Positions 40,862 through 51,720 are shown, counted from the stretch's first letter. The stretch is DNA of 64,000 nucleotides from Yponomeuta sedellus (GCA_934045075.1 OW203725.1:16738269-16802268), one strand, 5' to 3'. Notes: a model not told the origin generated them from the sequence alone. Numbers and translations: made by a program.

Positions 40862-41361
40862 GTCGTTGCATGCACGTACACCGGACAAATGAGGTGGATT
40901 GTCCGCATTTAGGAACATACTGGCTGTCAGACTCCGTTTATAAATTCTTGTTACCATGGCAACGGAATAACTAAACTTATAAGAGTTTTACTTGAAAAAA
41001 TATTACGATAACAATAAAACATTATCCCCATGGACATATGATACTTGATATCCCGGTAATGCGTGCCTACTGGAATATCAAGTTTCCTATGTATTTTATT
41101 CAGATCTTTGTCTATCTGTACGCCAAGTTTCATAAAGTTCAGTTTCACGTTACGTGACTGAATAACAAACATCTTCACAAACTTTCACATTAATAATATT
41201 AGTAGAATGAAAAATTACTAACTTTTTTCATTTCATTTACCGCATTTCCCGCGACGCGAATATTTGCAGTGGTACCTACATGCACAGGGACGTTTTAAGC
41301 TACTTAAAAATAAGAATAAAATAAGAATAAAAAAATGTTTTCTTCGTCAGTATACAGATGG
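40862..41361. other. Unique DNA, no gene seen
   Basis: Nothing recognisable. GATATCCCGGTAATGCGTGC near 41048 is followed by an imperfect inverse of the preceding ATACTTGATATCC. Confidence 0.4.
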
Positions 41362-41544
41362 CAGGTTTCTGAATTGAGAACTTCATAAGTAAATACTTAA
41401 GTTGTAGGCACATCCCCTATCTCCCCACCTTCATCAACCTTACTTTGGACTTTGACTTTAAATTTTATGATTTCACTTAGACAAGATTATCATAAAAAAC
41501 AATTTAAATATATTTTTAAATTAATATATAATTTTTTTACCGGG

Positions 41545-42095
41545 TGCCCCCGGGTAGTGTAACGGTGCAAACCTCTTTACACCATTTATTTTTATATTTC
41601 TTTAATTCTATGTATCATTTTCGAAATTTATAATTACGTCACCCATTTTTGGCATTTCCTTGACTTTACTCTTTTTGTTGCACTAACCTGTGCTGAAGAC
41701 AATTTTAAAAAAACTATTTAGAGGTTTTTTATGTTTATTTCCTTGACTTTTTGACATAACTACTTTACATTTCACCTGCTTATACTGTTTTTTATAAATT
41801 TTTTTGCTTATATCTATAATATAATAATGAATCGCTGAATGTGCCGGTAAGCGCAAATCTCGAGAGCAGCTATATCGATTCCGCTAATTTGTTTTTTAGA
41901 ATATTCCTTGAAGTACGAGGATGGTTCTTACGGAGGGAAAAAAAAAATGAAAGAATCGACTGTTAGGCGGTACGAAGTTTGCTGGGTCAGCTAGTTAAAA
42001 ATAAAATAAATAGAACACAGAGTTGAAGTCGTTCCAGTTTTCATTACCTATTTATAAAATGTTTTATAACTTCACTTCATGTTTTACAACTCTTT
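41545..42095 (+). repeat. Repeat H, copy 1
   Basis: GTGTAACGGTGCAAACCTCT and TTACGTCACCCATTTTTG, then TTTACATTTCACC and, after the Helitron-like insert, GAAGTCGTTCCAGTTTTCAT. The copy at 51437-53095 has the same outer blocks but a different inserted element. Confidence 0.6.
41813..41994 (+). mobile_element. Short non-autonomous Helitron-like element, copy 3
   Basis: TCTATAATATAATAATGAAT to GGGTCAGCTAG, 182 bp, between A (41812) and T (41995). Inner blocks AATCGCTGAATGTG, CGCAAATCTCGAGAGCAGCT and TAGAATATTCCTTGAAGTAC match copy 1. Confidence 0.6.
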
Positions 42096-42180
42096 GTTGA
42101 GAAATTCGAAGAGGCAGCTCTACAGTTAAGTATTTACTTAGCAAAATTCTCAATTAAGAAACTGGCCCTTACTGATGTGG

Positions 42181-42721
42181 CCTTTGAGTAAAGTGTCAAA
42201 TGACACGAGGCGGAGTCTACACTTCCGTATCGTAAACTTTCACTAGAGGCTTATTATCGAGGCTTTGTTCGTCGTGGCGTAGTTTATACATTAACATAAT
42301 TGTATTGGTTCTACTAGTAGGTCGAGTCGCTATAGCCAATACCGAAAAGGTTAGTTAAGGGGATCCATGAGTGTCAGCGCTATTTTTTTTTCGCCTAAGA
42401 AACCAATGGGCTACTGTACCGGTGTGACGTTAGCAGCAGCACCACATCGACGTCATTGCTGGATCCGCACCCGGGTTACCTACCGACACAAACTTCACTT
42501 CGTTCAAAATTTACATATCATACAACAAAGTAATCGATAGTTTTAAATAAAATTGTCCATATATGACACATTTTTCACCCATCACTTCGAACGCCAAACC
42601 TTCATTAGGAAAAGAAGAAACAATGAGGTTCACCTGCTCCATTGAAAAAAATCATATGTTTTAAATAGATCAATATAGTAAAAAGTGTCTAATTATTCTC
42701 TCAATCATATTTAATCAGATT
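42181..42721. other. Unique DNA, no gene seen
   Basis: GTGTCAAATGACAC at 42196-42210 equals the core of the tandem repeat at 22363. Otherwise nothing recognisable. Confidence 0.4.
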
Positions 42722-42727
42722 GGGAGT

Positions 42728-42957
42728 CCACTGCTCACTGCTGGACAGGTCTCTCCCAAGACACGCCACTGAGATCGATCTTCGTCTCTTCCCTTCCAGT
42801 CACTACCCACGCTTCGCAAATCTCATCGCTCCATTTGGTCACAGGGCGTCCTACGCTACGTTTGCCGATTTGCGGTCCCCACTCTAGAACCAGTCTACCC
42901 CAACGGTTATCGGTTCTGCAGCAGATATGACTTGCCCACTGTCACTTCACTTTGCAA
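42728..42957 (-). pseudogene. LINE ORF2 C-terminal fragment
   Basis: Minus-strand reading gives ICKVK, a stop, then QWASHICCRTDNRWGRLVLE and GKRSVGRPVTKWSDEIC. The pattern WAGHIxRRTDNRW...GRPxTRW is the C-terminus of an RTE-like lepidopteran LINE also present at 50154. One in-frame stop and lack of the catalytic core make it dead. Confidence 0.7.
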
Positions 42958-43082
42958 ATCTGTTGAATTCTCAATCATTTTCAGAACTTCGGATCCTGAA
43001 CCTGGGACCAAGTATGACTTATGCCAAAAACAGCCGTTTTTTCCACAGGTTCTCGATCATTGGGTCCTAAAAACACTAACCG

Positions 43083-43297
43083 AAAGTAATAATAACTTTC
43101 ACACGACACAATCACTTGACCTGGGCCCAAACTAAGATACCCTGTACTATGGTAAACAGGCAAGGGACGTCACAAACATGAAAACACACCCAGACTGAGG
43201 CCACTTGCACAATTGTACAGCGGCCCCCAGTGGGAATCGAACTTACAACCTCCGTCTTAGTAACCAAGCACCTTAACGGCTAGAACACGAGGCAGTC
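43083..43297 (-). mobile_element. tRNA-type SINE (family C)
   Basis: Minus strand: decayed tRNA-like head, B-box GTTCGATTCCC, then CTGGGGGCCGCTGTAC, CAGTCTGGGTGTGTTTTCAT and tail CAGGTCAAGTGATTGTG. Confidence 0.6.
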
Positions 43298-43932
43298 ATG
43301 AAAGTCAGATTCTATTTTTCAAAAACTATCTGCACAAGAGGATATACTTTTTTTCATTGATGGAGCTTGGAAACCTCATGGATACCCTTAAAGAAAAGTC
43401 CATCCCGTCGTGTTACCGCCACAATGTGTTCGACCCTCGGCTCGCAAAAGCAATCTTATTTTTTCGCGGCAAAACAGCAACCTCAAAGCTTACTATTAGA
43501 TTCATTATTGGAGGATATCGATGAAAATCTCCAACATCCAATCTCGCGGGGATCGCTGTCGGCGCGCGTATTCTTGTAATTTCTGAGGCATAATTTTATT
43601 TATTAGTGTACCCTCGTCTGCCGGGGAATACCCTATTTCCCGCTTCATTGACTTACAACGGCACTCTATAACACTTCACACATATTTCTGTGGCCCGATA
43701 TTCGATCCGCGCACCTCATTATATTGCGAATGACATTTAATAATACATTATGCGTGTTCCTTGGGAATGGTTTTCGATAAACGCGGCGTGTTCGTGTCTA
43801 TTTTCATATCGGTTATATTACAAGTGGGCTGCTAAAGGTCTTTTGTCGTTTTGGCTCGAAGTTTACTTCTCATCAAAAGGTGTTTTTTAATAACTCTGGA
43901 AAAATATACAGCTAGTTGTAAAAAAATCAACT
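43298..43932. other. Unique DNA, no gene seen
   Basis: Open for 70 codons at 43367 without a recognisable domain. Confidence 0.4.
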
Positions 43933-44276
43933 TTAGCGGTATCTCGTCTGACTGCTACGCCGGAGGTCGTAGGTTCGATTCTCACTGAAGGAAGCAATGA
44001 GTTTGGGTGTATTCCACATTTGTGATGTCCTTGCCTGGTTACTATAACCTCAGGTCAAGTCGTTGGTGCCGCCTGTCATGTAATGACAGTCGTTAAGCCA
44101 TGTCAGAGGCCCTATGGGCGGCTTGATAACTGCTGACAGTAAGGCCCGCCACTGTCTTACAGTCCTCCACCAACCCGGACTTGGCCCCCGTGGTGGACTA
44201 TGGCCTAACCTTCCTGCGATTCAGGAAGAGACCTGTGCCCCAGCAGCAGGGACGTACAAGGGTTGATATCGCCATC
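43933..44276 (+). mobile_element. Chimeric SINE: family C head, family E tail
   Basis: Head AGCGGTATCTCGTCTGACTG and B-box GGTTCGATTCTC, body CACATTTGTGATGTCC and CCTCAGGTCAAG belong to family C. From about 44062 the sequence is family E: GGTGCCGCCTGTCATG, GTCGTTAAGCCATGTCAGAG, CTTGGCCCCCGTGGTGG, CTTCCTGCGATTCAGGAAG, ending GGGTTGATATCGCC. There is no gap or target duplication at the join, so it looks like one retroposon. Confidence 0.65.
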
Positions 44277-44987
44277 TTAGTACCAATTCTAGGCTGCGTT
44301 TCATAAAACTACAATTCATAGTTTATATGACAATTTGATGTAGGTAACACAATTAGTATTCCTGCTGTTAATCTGTGGCTTTATCAACTGTACAATGTAG
44401 GTACAATAAATAGCAAACTTTCAAATATTAAATTGTGCATAAAACAGATATTTTGTAGCATCTGGAAACCTATTGTATTCACACGAATCACGGCCTATCG
44501 CATAAAAACGCACTTTTATTACGGGTAATAAAATATTACAACGTAGTCCATTAAAAAATCAACGCTGTTTTACAGTAGAAATCTGCCCCTTTATTACTCG
44601 CACCAATACTTGAGTGATTCCAATTGTCAAACGGTCAAATTCTGAAGTTATTTCTATCGTAAACGTCAGGATTCATACAGGATTTAGTGCGAATAATTAG
44701 GCTACTGATGAGCGCTCGTAACATGTTGCATATTTTCACATGTTTGTAAGAAGCACTTCAATGCCATCCGCAAATAAACTATGATGGTGCTGAACAAATA
44801 AAAAAATACATAGATAGACAAATTATTTATTTACACTTCCACACACATTGCTTCTTTCAACAACACTCCCTTGCTTATCATGTGTATGGATATAGCAAGC
44901 CCCTGTATGTACAATAGTTCACACCGCCTTATTTTTAACAATTTAGTTGCTCATCCGTATCGTAACTCGATTAGAAACTTTACATCT
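44277..44987. other. Unique AT-rich DNA, no gene seen
   Basis: Nothing recognisable. Confidence 0.4.
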
Positions 44988-45210
44988 TTTATGCCACACC
45001 TGGCAATAAAGTGGCTTTTTCCGCTCGCTGCGCGTACGGAAAAAGCCGCTTTCTGGCCAAGTGTAGACATAAAAAGATGTACACAACACGGGAGGTAATA
45101 AAGAAAGCTCTCGATCGCATATTTACGTCCCTCGCTTGCAGCTCGGGCCGCAAACTTCTGCGATCTCGGCCTTTCTTTGTATTACCACCCTAGTTGTGTA
45201 ATGTACTATT
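44988..45210 (+). mobile_element. Hairpin-ended repeat G, right member of the inverted pair
   Basis: Inverse of 24653-24875, 223 bp, with four differences. Same internal stems (GGCTTTTTCCG/CGGAAAAAGCC). Confidence 0.7.
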
Positions 45211-45289
45211 ACACTACTACACTCTACTTGTAACGTGCAGTAAAGGATATGGGTCTACGTTAGTATTTCCTATGACTTGTGATGCTAAT

Positions 45290-45370
45290 ACAGAGTTATA
45301 TAGTAAACGGGTCTAATCGTGGTTTCCGAAACATCGGGAATTAAGGTAATCATGTTTCACGTAATAAATA
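45290..45370 (+). repeat. Fragment of foldback end K
   Basis: GTTATATAGTAAACGGGTCT and AATCGTGGTTTCCG resemble the arm at 61254-61330 (GTTATATATTAAACGGGTTT). Confidence 0.45.
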
Positions 45371-45455
45371 ATCATGATTGTTACGTTGATGATAATCGTA
45401 TTTATTTTCATGTTCTTTAATAAAGTGTTCTCTATCTATAGGTATATTTATAATC

Positions 45456-45524
45456 ATCACGCTTGTCCACCGCGCAATAGCGCGTTCAAGCGCTTTGGAA
45501 TGTGACCACCTCAGACACTCACGA
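45456..45524 (-). mobile_element. Family B SINE fragment
   Basis: CACGCTTGTCCACCGCGC, TTCAAGCGCTTTGG and CACCTCAGACACTCAC in antisense family order. Confidence 0.4.
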
Positions 45525-45937
45525 TATATCGCCATTCAGCTGACAAGTGGTTTGTTTGTTCGTTTGTTACACTTTACTGCACATTAACAAAAAAAACTTA
45601 ATAGGTTTGTGATAAAAATCAGGTGCAAAGGCATAGAACATTTTTGAACTTTGAAGTGATATACGAGTAACACACACAACCACATATTCATAAGAATACG
45701 TACAAAACAGTCATGGCCACAGTCAGTCCGGTTTATACCGGAATTTGAGCTAGACTAAGTAGTACGATGACGCTAGTGGCTTTTGAATGTCAAAAGTCGT
45801 GACTTTCCTCTTAATTAATTGTCAAAATCTAACATTTTCGCGCCGCATAATGTGTGACCCGTGCCATTGTACGATCAGGCCTAGACCTCAAAAATGTGGT
45901 CCATCATTGCACTACCACCATGAAGACTGTATTATAT
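45525..45937. other. Unique DNA, no gene seen
   Basis: Nothing recognisable. Confidence 0.4.
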
Positions 45938-46206
45938 CATAACTGCTGCCCACGACTTCGTTCGCGAAGACTTTATGTATGAATTTTCCGGGATAGAAAG
46001 TAACCTATGTGCTACTCTAGACTATAAACTATCACTGTGCCGAATTTCAACCCAATCCGTCCAGCCGTAGAGTAACAAACATTTATACATACATATACAA
46101 ACTTTCCCATTTATAATATAAGTAAGATAAGATTATGACGTCTAATTTTGTTATGTAAGCATATTTGTTTGTGGCAAATAAATCATTCAATCAATCAATC
46201 AATCAT
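45938..46206 (+). repeat. Repeat J copy 2, with a TCAA-repeat tail beyond it
   Basis: CACGACTTCGTTCGCGAAGA, CTATGTGCTACTCTAGACTA and CAACCCAATCCGTCCAGCCG, ending in ATACATATACAAACTTTC. After a short gap comes GTTTGTGGCAAATAAATCAT with (TCAA)n, probably the 3' end of a different LINE. Confidence 0.5.
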
Positions 46207-46390
46207 AATAATTTGATTGCAATTGCGTGATAGTCCAATGTAACGTGCCGCTTAGAGTGGTCAATAATTAATGCATGGAAGCTTTTATTTTATCAGGGGA
46301 GTTTTTGATATTCCATTTCCCAAATGAAAAATGTTATTACGTGCACAAATCGGTATAAAGCCTTTTTCCGCCCAACATGTAAGTGCTAAG

Positions 46391-46712
46391 CGGCGGTAGA
46401 CCAGTGGGTACAACAATGGACTCTGAAGCGAGACACCCGGGTTCGATTCCCAATCGGGCACGTACCAATGACTTTGTTTTCTAAGTTTTACACTAAGTTA
46501 CACTAAGACTAAGTTTAGCAATACCATTCGCTAACTGTGAAGGAAATCACCGTGAGAGAACTCGACTGTCTAAGGCGCTAACATACCTCAGCGCCTGAAA
46601 CTGCCAATCCGCAGTGGGTACGCGTGGTAATTAAGAGCATACTCTCTCTCGCTGAGAGAAAGTCTGTGCCCTGCAGTGGGACGTTTATAGGCAACATAAA
46701 AAAATGTTAGCG
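46391..46712 (+). mobile_element. Complete tRNA-type SINE (family B)
   Basis: Head GGCGGTAGACCAGTGGGTAC with B-box GGTTCGATTCCC, then CACGTACCAATGACTTTG, the central block CTAACTGTGAAGGAAATC, ACGCGTGGTAATTAAGAGC, CTGAGAGAAAG and the tail GTGCCCTGCAGTGGGACG ending in A-rich sequence. GTAAGTGCTAAGC (left) and GTTAGCGCTAAGC (right) are a likely 13-bp duplication with two differences. Confidence 0.8.
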
Positions 46713-47084
46713 CTAAGCCTACACCTTATGTAATGTAGTCATTGTTCGAAACAGGGAGCTCGTTGGCCGTCCCGTTTTTGTTTCGCCATCGGTCTGAACC
46801 CTCGGGACAATTGACAAATTGCACCGAACCTCGATTTACTGCACAATTAGTTGCTACATCGAAAAAGCCTACGGTATGGCGGACCTATTCTAGCCGGTAC
46901 ACTCAGGTACAAGTCACGAGAAAGATAGGAATATACATTTTAAACTCGTTCGCTAAGATCATTAAAGTCGTAGTTTGTGCCAGATTAAAGTAACCTAGAT
47001 GTACATAGATAAATAAAGACACAACAAATCGCTGAATCGTTTTACTAAAGTCATGTTTTGCCCGCCCTGGGAGCAGAACAATTC
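46713..47084. other. Unique DNA, no gene seen
   Basis: Nothing recognisable. Confidence 0.4.
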
Positions 47085-47710
47085 CCACTTCATTAGCAAA
47101 TAAGTCGTATAGACTCTAACCTCCTAAGCCCTGGCGTCCTAGAAATAGGACATCACGAATAACTTTCTTAATTCATACCCAATGATTTAGTAGGAAGTTC
47201 GGAAAACTTACTGTTCCAGGTCCAATATTTTTCTCATAATTTTTTAGACAAGTAAATTTTGAACCACTCACAGAGAGTATTGTCACTGATGCCGGTGAGT
47301 CGCCCATTAGCTCAGTTGGAAGAGCGCTGGCACGGATAGCCAGAGGTCGCGGGTTCGAATCCTGGCATGGGTCGAATTTTTAGACTCTAAATAGGTTTTT
47401 TAAAAGTTGTCCTTAGCACGGGTTAGTGCATTAAAAATAATATAATCTACGTAGTTTTAGAAGGCTTGAAGTAACTGTTACCTCCAGGGCTTAGGAGGTT
47501 AGGGCGTATGACTTGGAATTGTAAGTAAAAGTCGAGCGACAGCCAAAATCTGTATTCTAAACGCCATGCTGGATTGAATTCGAATGAGAAAATAAATGTC
47601 TGATGACTCTGTCAAGATCTTATTTTTATGCGACAAATGTTTAATCTTTCGAATATTTTGTGTCTACGCTTTGAATTCGCATGGGCGAGAATCGCGTACT
47701 TTATCCAAGC
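47085..47710 (+). repeat. Segmental repeat M, copy 1
   Basis: CACTTCATTAGCAAATAAGT at the left and, after a gap, CAAAATCTGTATTCTAAACG, CCATGCTGGATTGAATTCGA, ATTCGCATGGGCGAGAATCG at the right match 48475-49015 in order. Between them CTAACCTCCTAAGCCCTGG (47116-47134) and its exact inverse (47484-47502) enclose the family A SINE. Confidence 0.65.
47271..47447 (+). mobile_element. Family A SINE, 5'-truncated sense copy
   Basis: Head end CAGAGAGTATTG, then one well-preserved tRNA-like module (47301-47372; GCTCAGTTGGAAGAGC D-arm, anticodon-like loop ACGGATA, GGTTCGAATCC T-arm), AATTTTTAGACTCTAAATAG and the tail CACGGGTTAGTGCATTAAAA. The acceptor stem is short and the 3' CCA position is not followed by a terminator run, so it is not a host tRNA gene. 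Confidence 0.8.
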
Positions 47711-48179
47711 GTCACACGTACATACTAGTTTTACTAGATACCTACTAATGTCGTCGTCAAAGTCAAACCACCTGCTTTCGACTGTACCCTAACGGTCTGA
47801 AACAAATATTTCAATTCAATGCAAATGAAACTGCTGGTTACAGCATCAATATCAAATAAGCGAGCCGGACCACGCTAATATTTACATAGGTAGTTAGGAA
47901 AACAATTACATTGCTGTATATCACAGATTGTCAACAAATCGTGTGTGCCTACAAATCGTTCTCCGCAATAATGAAATTAAGCAGTGTTTCATTGCGTTTT
48001 CACAGTGTCTGTTTTAAGAAGAGAATTATCAGCAAAAAAAAAACTGTAGTTTGTTGATGCAAAGAGAAAGAGAAACATTTATTGCATCAACAGTCACACA
48101 CACATAACACCTAACAAATACGAAACAAACTTAACGGAGAGCATCAAAAGGTAAGGTAGTAAACACAATTTAATTATGG
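47711..48179. other. Unique DNA, no gene seen
   Basis: Nothing recognisable. Confidence 0.4.
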
Positions 48180-48268
48180 GCATTACCCCCTATGATGGCA
48201 CAACCTTGCGCTCATTTGGGGAGGGCTATGTCCAGCAGTGGACTAATATAGCCTGAAGAAGAAGAAGC
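48180..48268 (+). mobile_element. LINE 3' end with (GAA)n tail
   Basis: GGGGAGGGCTATGTCCAGCA, GTGGACTAATATAGCCTGAA then GAAGAAGAAG. Same end as at 17.33 kb and 50.14 kb, in the opposite orientation. Confidence 0.6.
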
Positions 48269-48469
48269 GTTTCGTCGCGGTGTGTTTCCTTTGCTGCAAA
48301 AGGCAGCTGACTCAGCATTTTCTCAATTTTCATTCAGCATGCGTCTGTTTATTATAGATATGTAACATCATCATCTGCCATCAACCAAGGCAGCCCCGGG
48401 TCTTGGTGAGTGGTCGTTTTCCTTTTTTTTCTGCTGCTGTTCTACTCCGCAACCTTCTTCGCAGCAGAA

Positions 48470-49015
48470 CTGGGAGCCAATTCTCACTTCATTAGCAAAT
48501 AAGTCGTATACGACTCTAAGGCTAAGAACATAAATTATTTTGTACTAAGTAAAAAATCTTACCTTCCATGGTAATAACATCTATATTATCACCGTATTGT
48601 AAAATTATATTTCTAGTTGTCTGTGTATAACTAAGTCTACAAATGCTGTGTATACCTTCAATTAGCATAATCGCTAGCCCTAAGTCAGATTTAGTATAAG
48701 CTTTATCATGGTTGCGTGCTTGCTGTTGGTGTACCTAATGAATAAAAAAAAGGCTTATGAATTTGAATTCTACGTAAAAAGTCGACCGACACCCGAAATC
48801 TGTATTCTGAACACCATGCTAGATAGAATTCGAGTGAGGAAATTAATGTCTAATGATTTTTTGAACTAAATAAATCCGTAAGTAAATCCGGACTAAAAGT
48901 CTACAATGTCTAATGACTCTTTTAAGTTATCTTATCTTATTTTTATGGCACAAATGTCTAAACCTTCAAATATTTTGCGTCTTCGCTTTCAATTCGCATG
49001 GGCGAGAATCGGCTC
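48470..49015 (+). repeat. Segmental repeat M, copy 2
   Basis: CTCACTTCATTAGCAAATAAG, CGAAATCTGTATTCTGAACA, CCATGCTAGATAGAATTCGA and ATTCGCATGGGCGAGAATCG in the same order as copy 1. It lacks the family A SINE and instead carries a 48-bp retroposon at 48857. Confidence 0.65.
48857..48904 (-). mobile_element. Small structured retroposon, copy 3 (internally deleted)
   Basis: Exact 12-bp AATGTCTAATGA duplication (48845-48856 and 48905-48916). On the minus strand it has the family start GTAGACTTTTAGTCC, continues through ACTTACGG, then jumps to the 3' end ATTTAGTTCAAAAAA. Confidence 0.85.
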
Positions 49016-49700
49016 GCTGGTCCTTCGCTTATGCAGGCCTTGTCAACCCACTTAAAACTCATTCACTCTTAAAACAGATTCAACTAATCTACAAAATAAA
49101 TACAGATTAATCTTAATTATGAGAATGGATATATTTTAATGACTAAGTAATTATTATTTATTTAAGATGTTCAATGAGCTTCTTAAATAAATAATCTTAA
49201 TTTTTCATTCAGAAAAATTAAGATTATTTACTAAATGAAGAACTTAATTTTTCATTTAGTTGGATATTTTAAAGTTATTTTGTGTTCCAATTGTTTATAA
49301 GAAACACATTCGGAATGTAATGTTGGAACTGTCACTATAAAGTAGTAGAATAAAGGCTTATTTATTTCATTTTTATTTTAATCTTAAATATAATAGAAAT
49401 TTATTGATAATGAACAAAGTAATGATTTAATAATTCTATTGTCATACATAAAATTGTATCAGAATTAATAAGAAGCATGTGTGATATTTAAATAGTATTA
49501 ACATAATAATGTTTGATACTAATACAATATAATTAGAATTAAAATGTCATAGGCTTAATTTATAAAGGCCTCCTATAATTTATAATGTGTGCCCTACAGG
49601 GTCCACAAAGATTCATATTTTTAGTTAAGTCATCTGTATATACTTGTGGAATGCAATAAAGTATTGAGTAAAAATCTTATGGCATCTGCAATACATTTAG
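49016..49700. other. AT-rich DNA with palindromes
   Basis: ATTATTTATTTAAGATG and CTTAAATAAATAAT (49152-49195), and CTTAATTTTTC/GAAAAATTAAG (49194-49220), are inverted. A GCAATAAAGTATTGAG stretch at 49651 may be a LINE tail. No gene. Confidence 0.45.
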
Positions 49701-49829
49701 GCGCAGCGTGGTGTTTCGGACACCATCTACCCTCCTCAGTCCCAAAATACTGCGCTCCATCGCTCCTGGACAAGCCTTAAGCCTAGACTTTTGTTGTTTG
49801 GTCAGCGACCAGGTCCGGGAACCATGGAG
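49701..49829 (-). pseudogene. LINE ORF2 fragment
   Basis: 43 codons on the minus strand: HGSRTWSLTKQQKSRLKACP, then AMERSILGLRRVDGVRNTTL. This segment lies just after the reverse-transcriptase domain in RTE-like lepidopteran LINEs. In the intact element it would be followed by the type of sequence found at 50154, but here the order is reversed, so the two come from separate insertions. Confidence 0.7.
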
Positions 49830-49923
49830 ATGATCTCGACCAACATCTGACGCAATAGTCTGAGGTGGCCCAGGATAGCATAGAGACCTATTATTATACA
49901 AGCAGTTCGAACTAAATAGCTTC

Positions 49924-50446
49924 AAAAACCTATTTAGAGGCAAAAAATTCCACCCATGCCGGGACTCGAACCGGCGACCTCTGGTTTACCACGCCAGCGC
50001 TCTCCCAACTAAGCTAATAGGCAACTTCTGCTGGGAGAGCGCTGGCATGGTTAGCCAAAGGTCGCGGGTTCGAGTCCCGGTATGGGTGGAATGTTTTGCC
50101 TATAAAGAGTTTTTTTTAATTGTTCTTAGCATGGGTTCTTCTTCTTCTTCAGACTATATTATGTAGTGCACTGCTGGACATTGCCCTCCCCTAATGAGCG
50201 CCATGTCTTCAGCTTGTCGCATCCAGCATCTGCCGGTAGTTTTTCGCAGATCGTCATCCCACCTGGTCGGAGGGCGTCCTACACTACGTTTGCCGAGTCG
50301 CGGTCTCCACTCAAGAACACGTTTACTCCAACGGTTGTCGGTTCTTCGCGAGATATGGCCAGCCCACTGCCACTTCAGCTCGCTAATTCTCTGAGCTATG
50401 TCGATAACTACGGTAGCACGAATTAGTGCAATAAAAATAATATAAT
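49924..50446 (+). mobile_element. Family A SINE split by a LINE end
   Basis: The left edge AAAAACCTATTTAGAGG, an antisense tRNA-like module (49953-50022), then directly the sense module (50032-50090), so the copy is a hairpin. The tail is broken after TGTTCTTAGCATGGGTT and resumes as AGTGCAATAAAAATAATAT. Confidence 0.75.
50138..50413 (-). mobile_element. LINE 3' end with ORF2 C-terminus, inside a SINE
   Basis: Flanked by TAGCATGGGTT (50127-50137) and TAGCACGAATT (50414-50424), an eroded 11-bp duplication. On the minus strand residues from ATVVIDIAQRISELKWQWAG through SKRVLEWRPRLGKRSVGRPP to the stop at 50154, then a short untranslated end with CAGCAGTGCACTACATAATA and GAAGAAGAAGAA. The frame is open but only the last 86 codons are present. 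Confidence 0.8.
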
Positions 50447-51436
50447 AGAATAGAGATAAAACTCTAGACTGCATTGTGGGAGGCCTTTGTCCAGTAGTAG
50501 GACACAAACATAGAGACTGCGTAAAAAAATATCATACCTTACTTAATACCTTAGACCCTCTAAATACATTTAATATTGTAATAATATTTCTGAGTGCGGT
50601 CGTTGGCTGGACGGGTTTTGATTTATCATTTTAATTTGTCGAGCCGGTGACGACAGGCCGGCCCGCGGGACTCCCTGAAACTCCGCTCTAACTCCATTAC
50701 TCTAAATAATTAGTTTAGAATGATAGGTGAAATATCTGCTTTACTCTGAAATTAATTAAACGTGGCTGTTCAATTGGATGTTTTTGTGCGTTCCACGTGT
50801 GAAGTGTGAAGTAACTTTTGGTGAATGATTAGCGCATTAGTGGAGCGAATTTTCCGCGAGGGTGACTGCGGCATTTACCGTCCCCGGTGTGACGTCACGA
50901 GACCCTAGTACCGCCCGCCCCGCCGCGCCGCCCGCCTTCATTTGTTTTCTGGTGTCACTCCTTATCTCGTCTCGCAATTATTACAATTTGTCCGCTCCTC
51001 CTCTTATCTTAGCGAATTCGCCAGTTCAGCATAAAGACAGCCGACTTCAGCGAATTCTTAAGATCATACTATGATGGGAAAACCCCCTTTTTAATTTACT
51101 AGAGCTGGGGATTTTGAGAAGTTTTTAATAATGACGGCGTTACACTTAAATAAAAATTGTCCCTGGAGCTCTGAGCTGTTGGAATAGTTTTGTTTTTTTC
51201 TGTGGCGGCGCTTTTCACTGGTCGACCGCCGACGGGTTGTTGTTTTTCATAGAGCCATTTGTCGTCACGGTAGAGTTTTCCGAGAAGTTTTTTGTGAAGA
51301 GCGGCCGTCTTTTAGCCTATTGGAGGACCTGCCCATTTTTGAATAACGGGGCCTCAAATAACCCATGTCAACAATATGACTACACTTAACAAAGGACTAA
51401 TTCGTGCTGTTAGCTACAGAATACCTAAAAATTGTA
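50447..51436. other. Unique DNA with GC-rich core, no gene accepted
   Basis: 50860-50960 is strongly GC-rich. No domain found in its short frames. Confidence 0.4.
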
Positions 51437-51720
51437 TTGTAGTTAGGTTGCCAGTGAGAGGTGCCAGTGCTTTTAGTGTAACGGTGCAAACCTCTTTACA
51501 CCATTTTTTTATATTTCTTTAATTCTGTCTATGATTTAGTTAGGTTGCCAGTGAGTGGTGCCAGTGCTGTTAGTGTAACGGTGCAAACCTTTTTACACCA
51601 TTTCTTTAATTCTTTAATTTTCAAAATTACGTCACCCATTTTTGAGATTTCCTTCATTTTTTAGCATTACTACTTCACATTTCGACTAGACCTGACTATT
51701 TTTATCTGCTTATTCTAGTT

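Larger units (their letters stand above)
41362..42180. repeat. Composite repeat flanked by inverted ends
   Basis: TTTCTGAATTGAGAACTTC and GTAAATACTTAAG at 41377-41415 face CTTAAC/TAAGTATTTAC and TTCTCAATTAAGAAAC at 42122-42172. Inside lie a copy of repeat H (41545-42095), a family A scrap (41672-41730) and a Helitron-like element. The same end sequence is present near 26590 and 26966. Confidence 0.5.

Noticed and set aside
47301..47372. tRNA gene
   Set aside because: The cloverleaf-like module is one of some twenty in SINE copies, has a shortened acceptor stem and is followed by a SINE tail rather than a T-run terminator.
49677..50507. One continuous LINE spanning both ORF2 pieces
   Set aside because: The two pieces are in reversed order relative to an intact protein and a SINE lies between them, so they are separate insertions.
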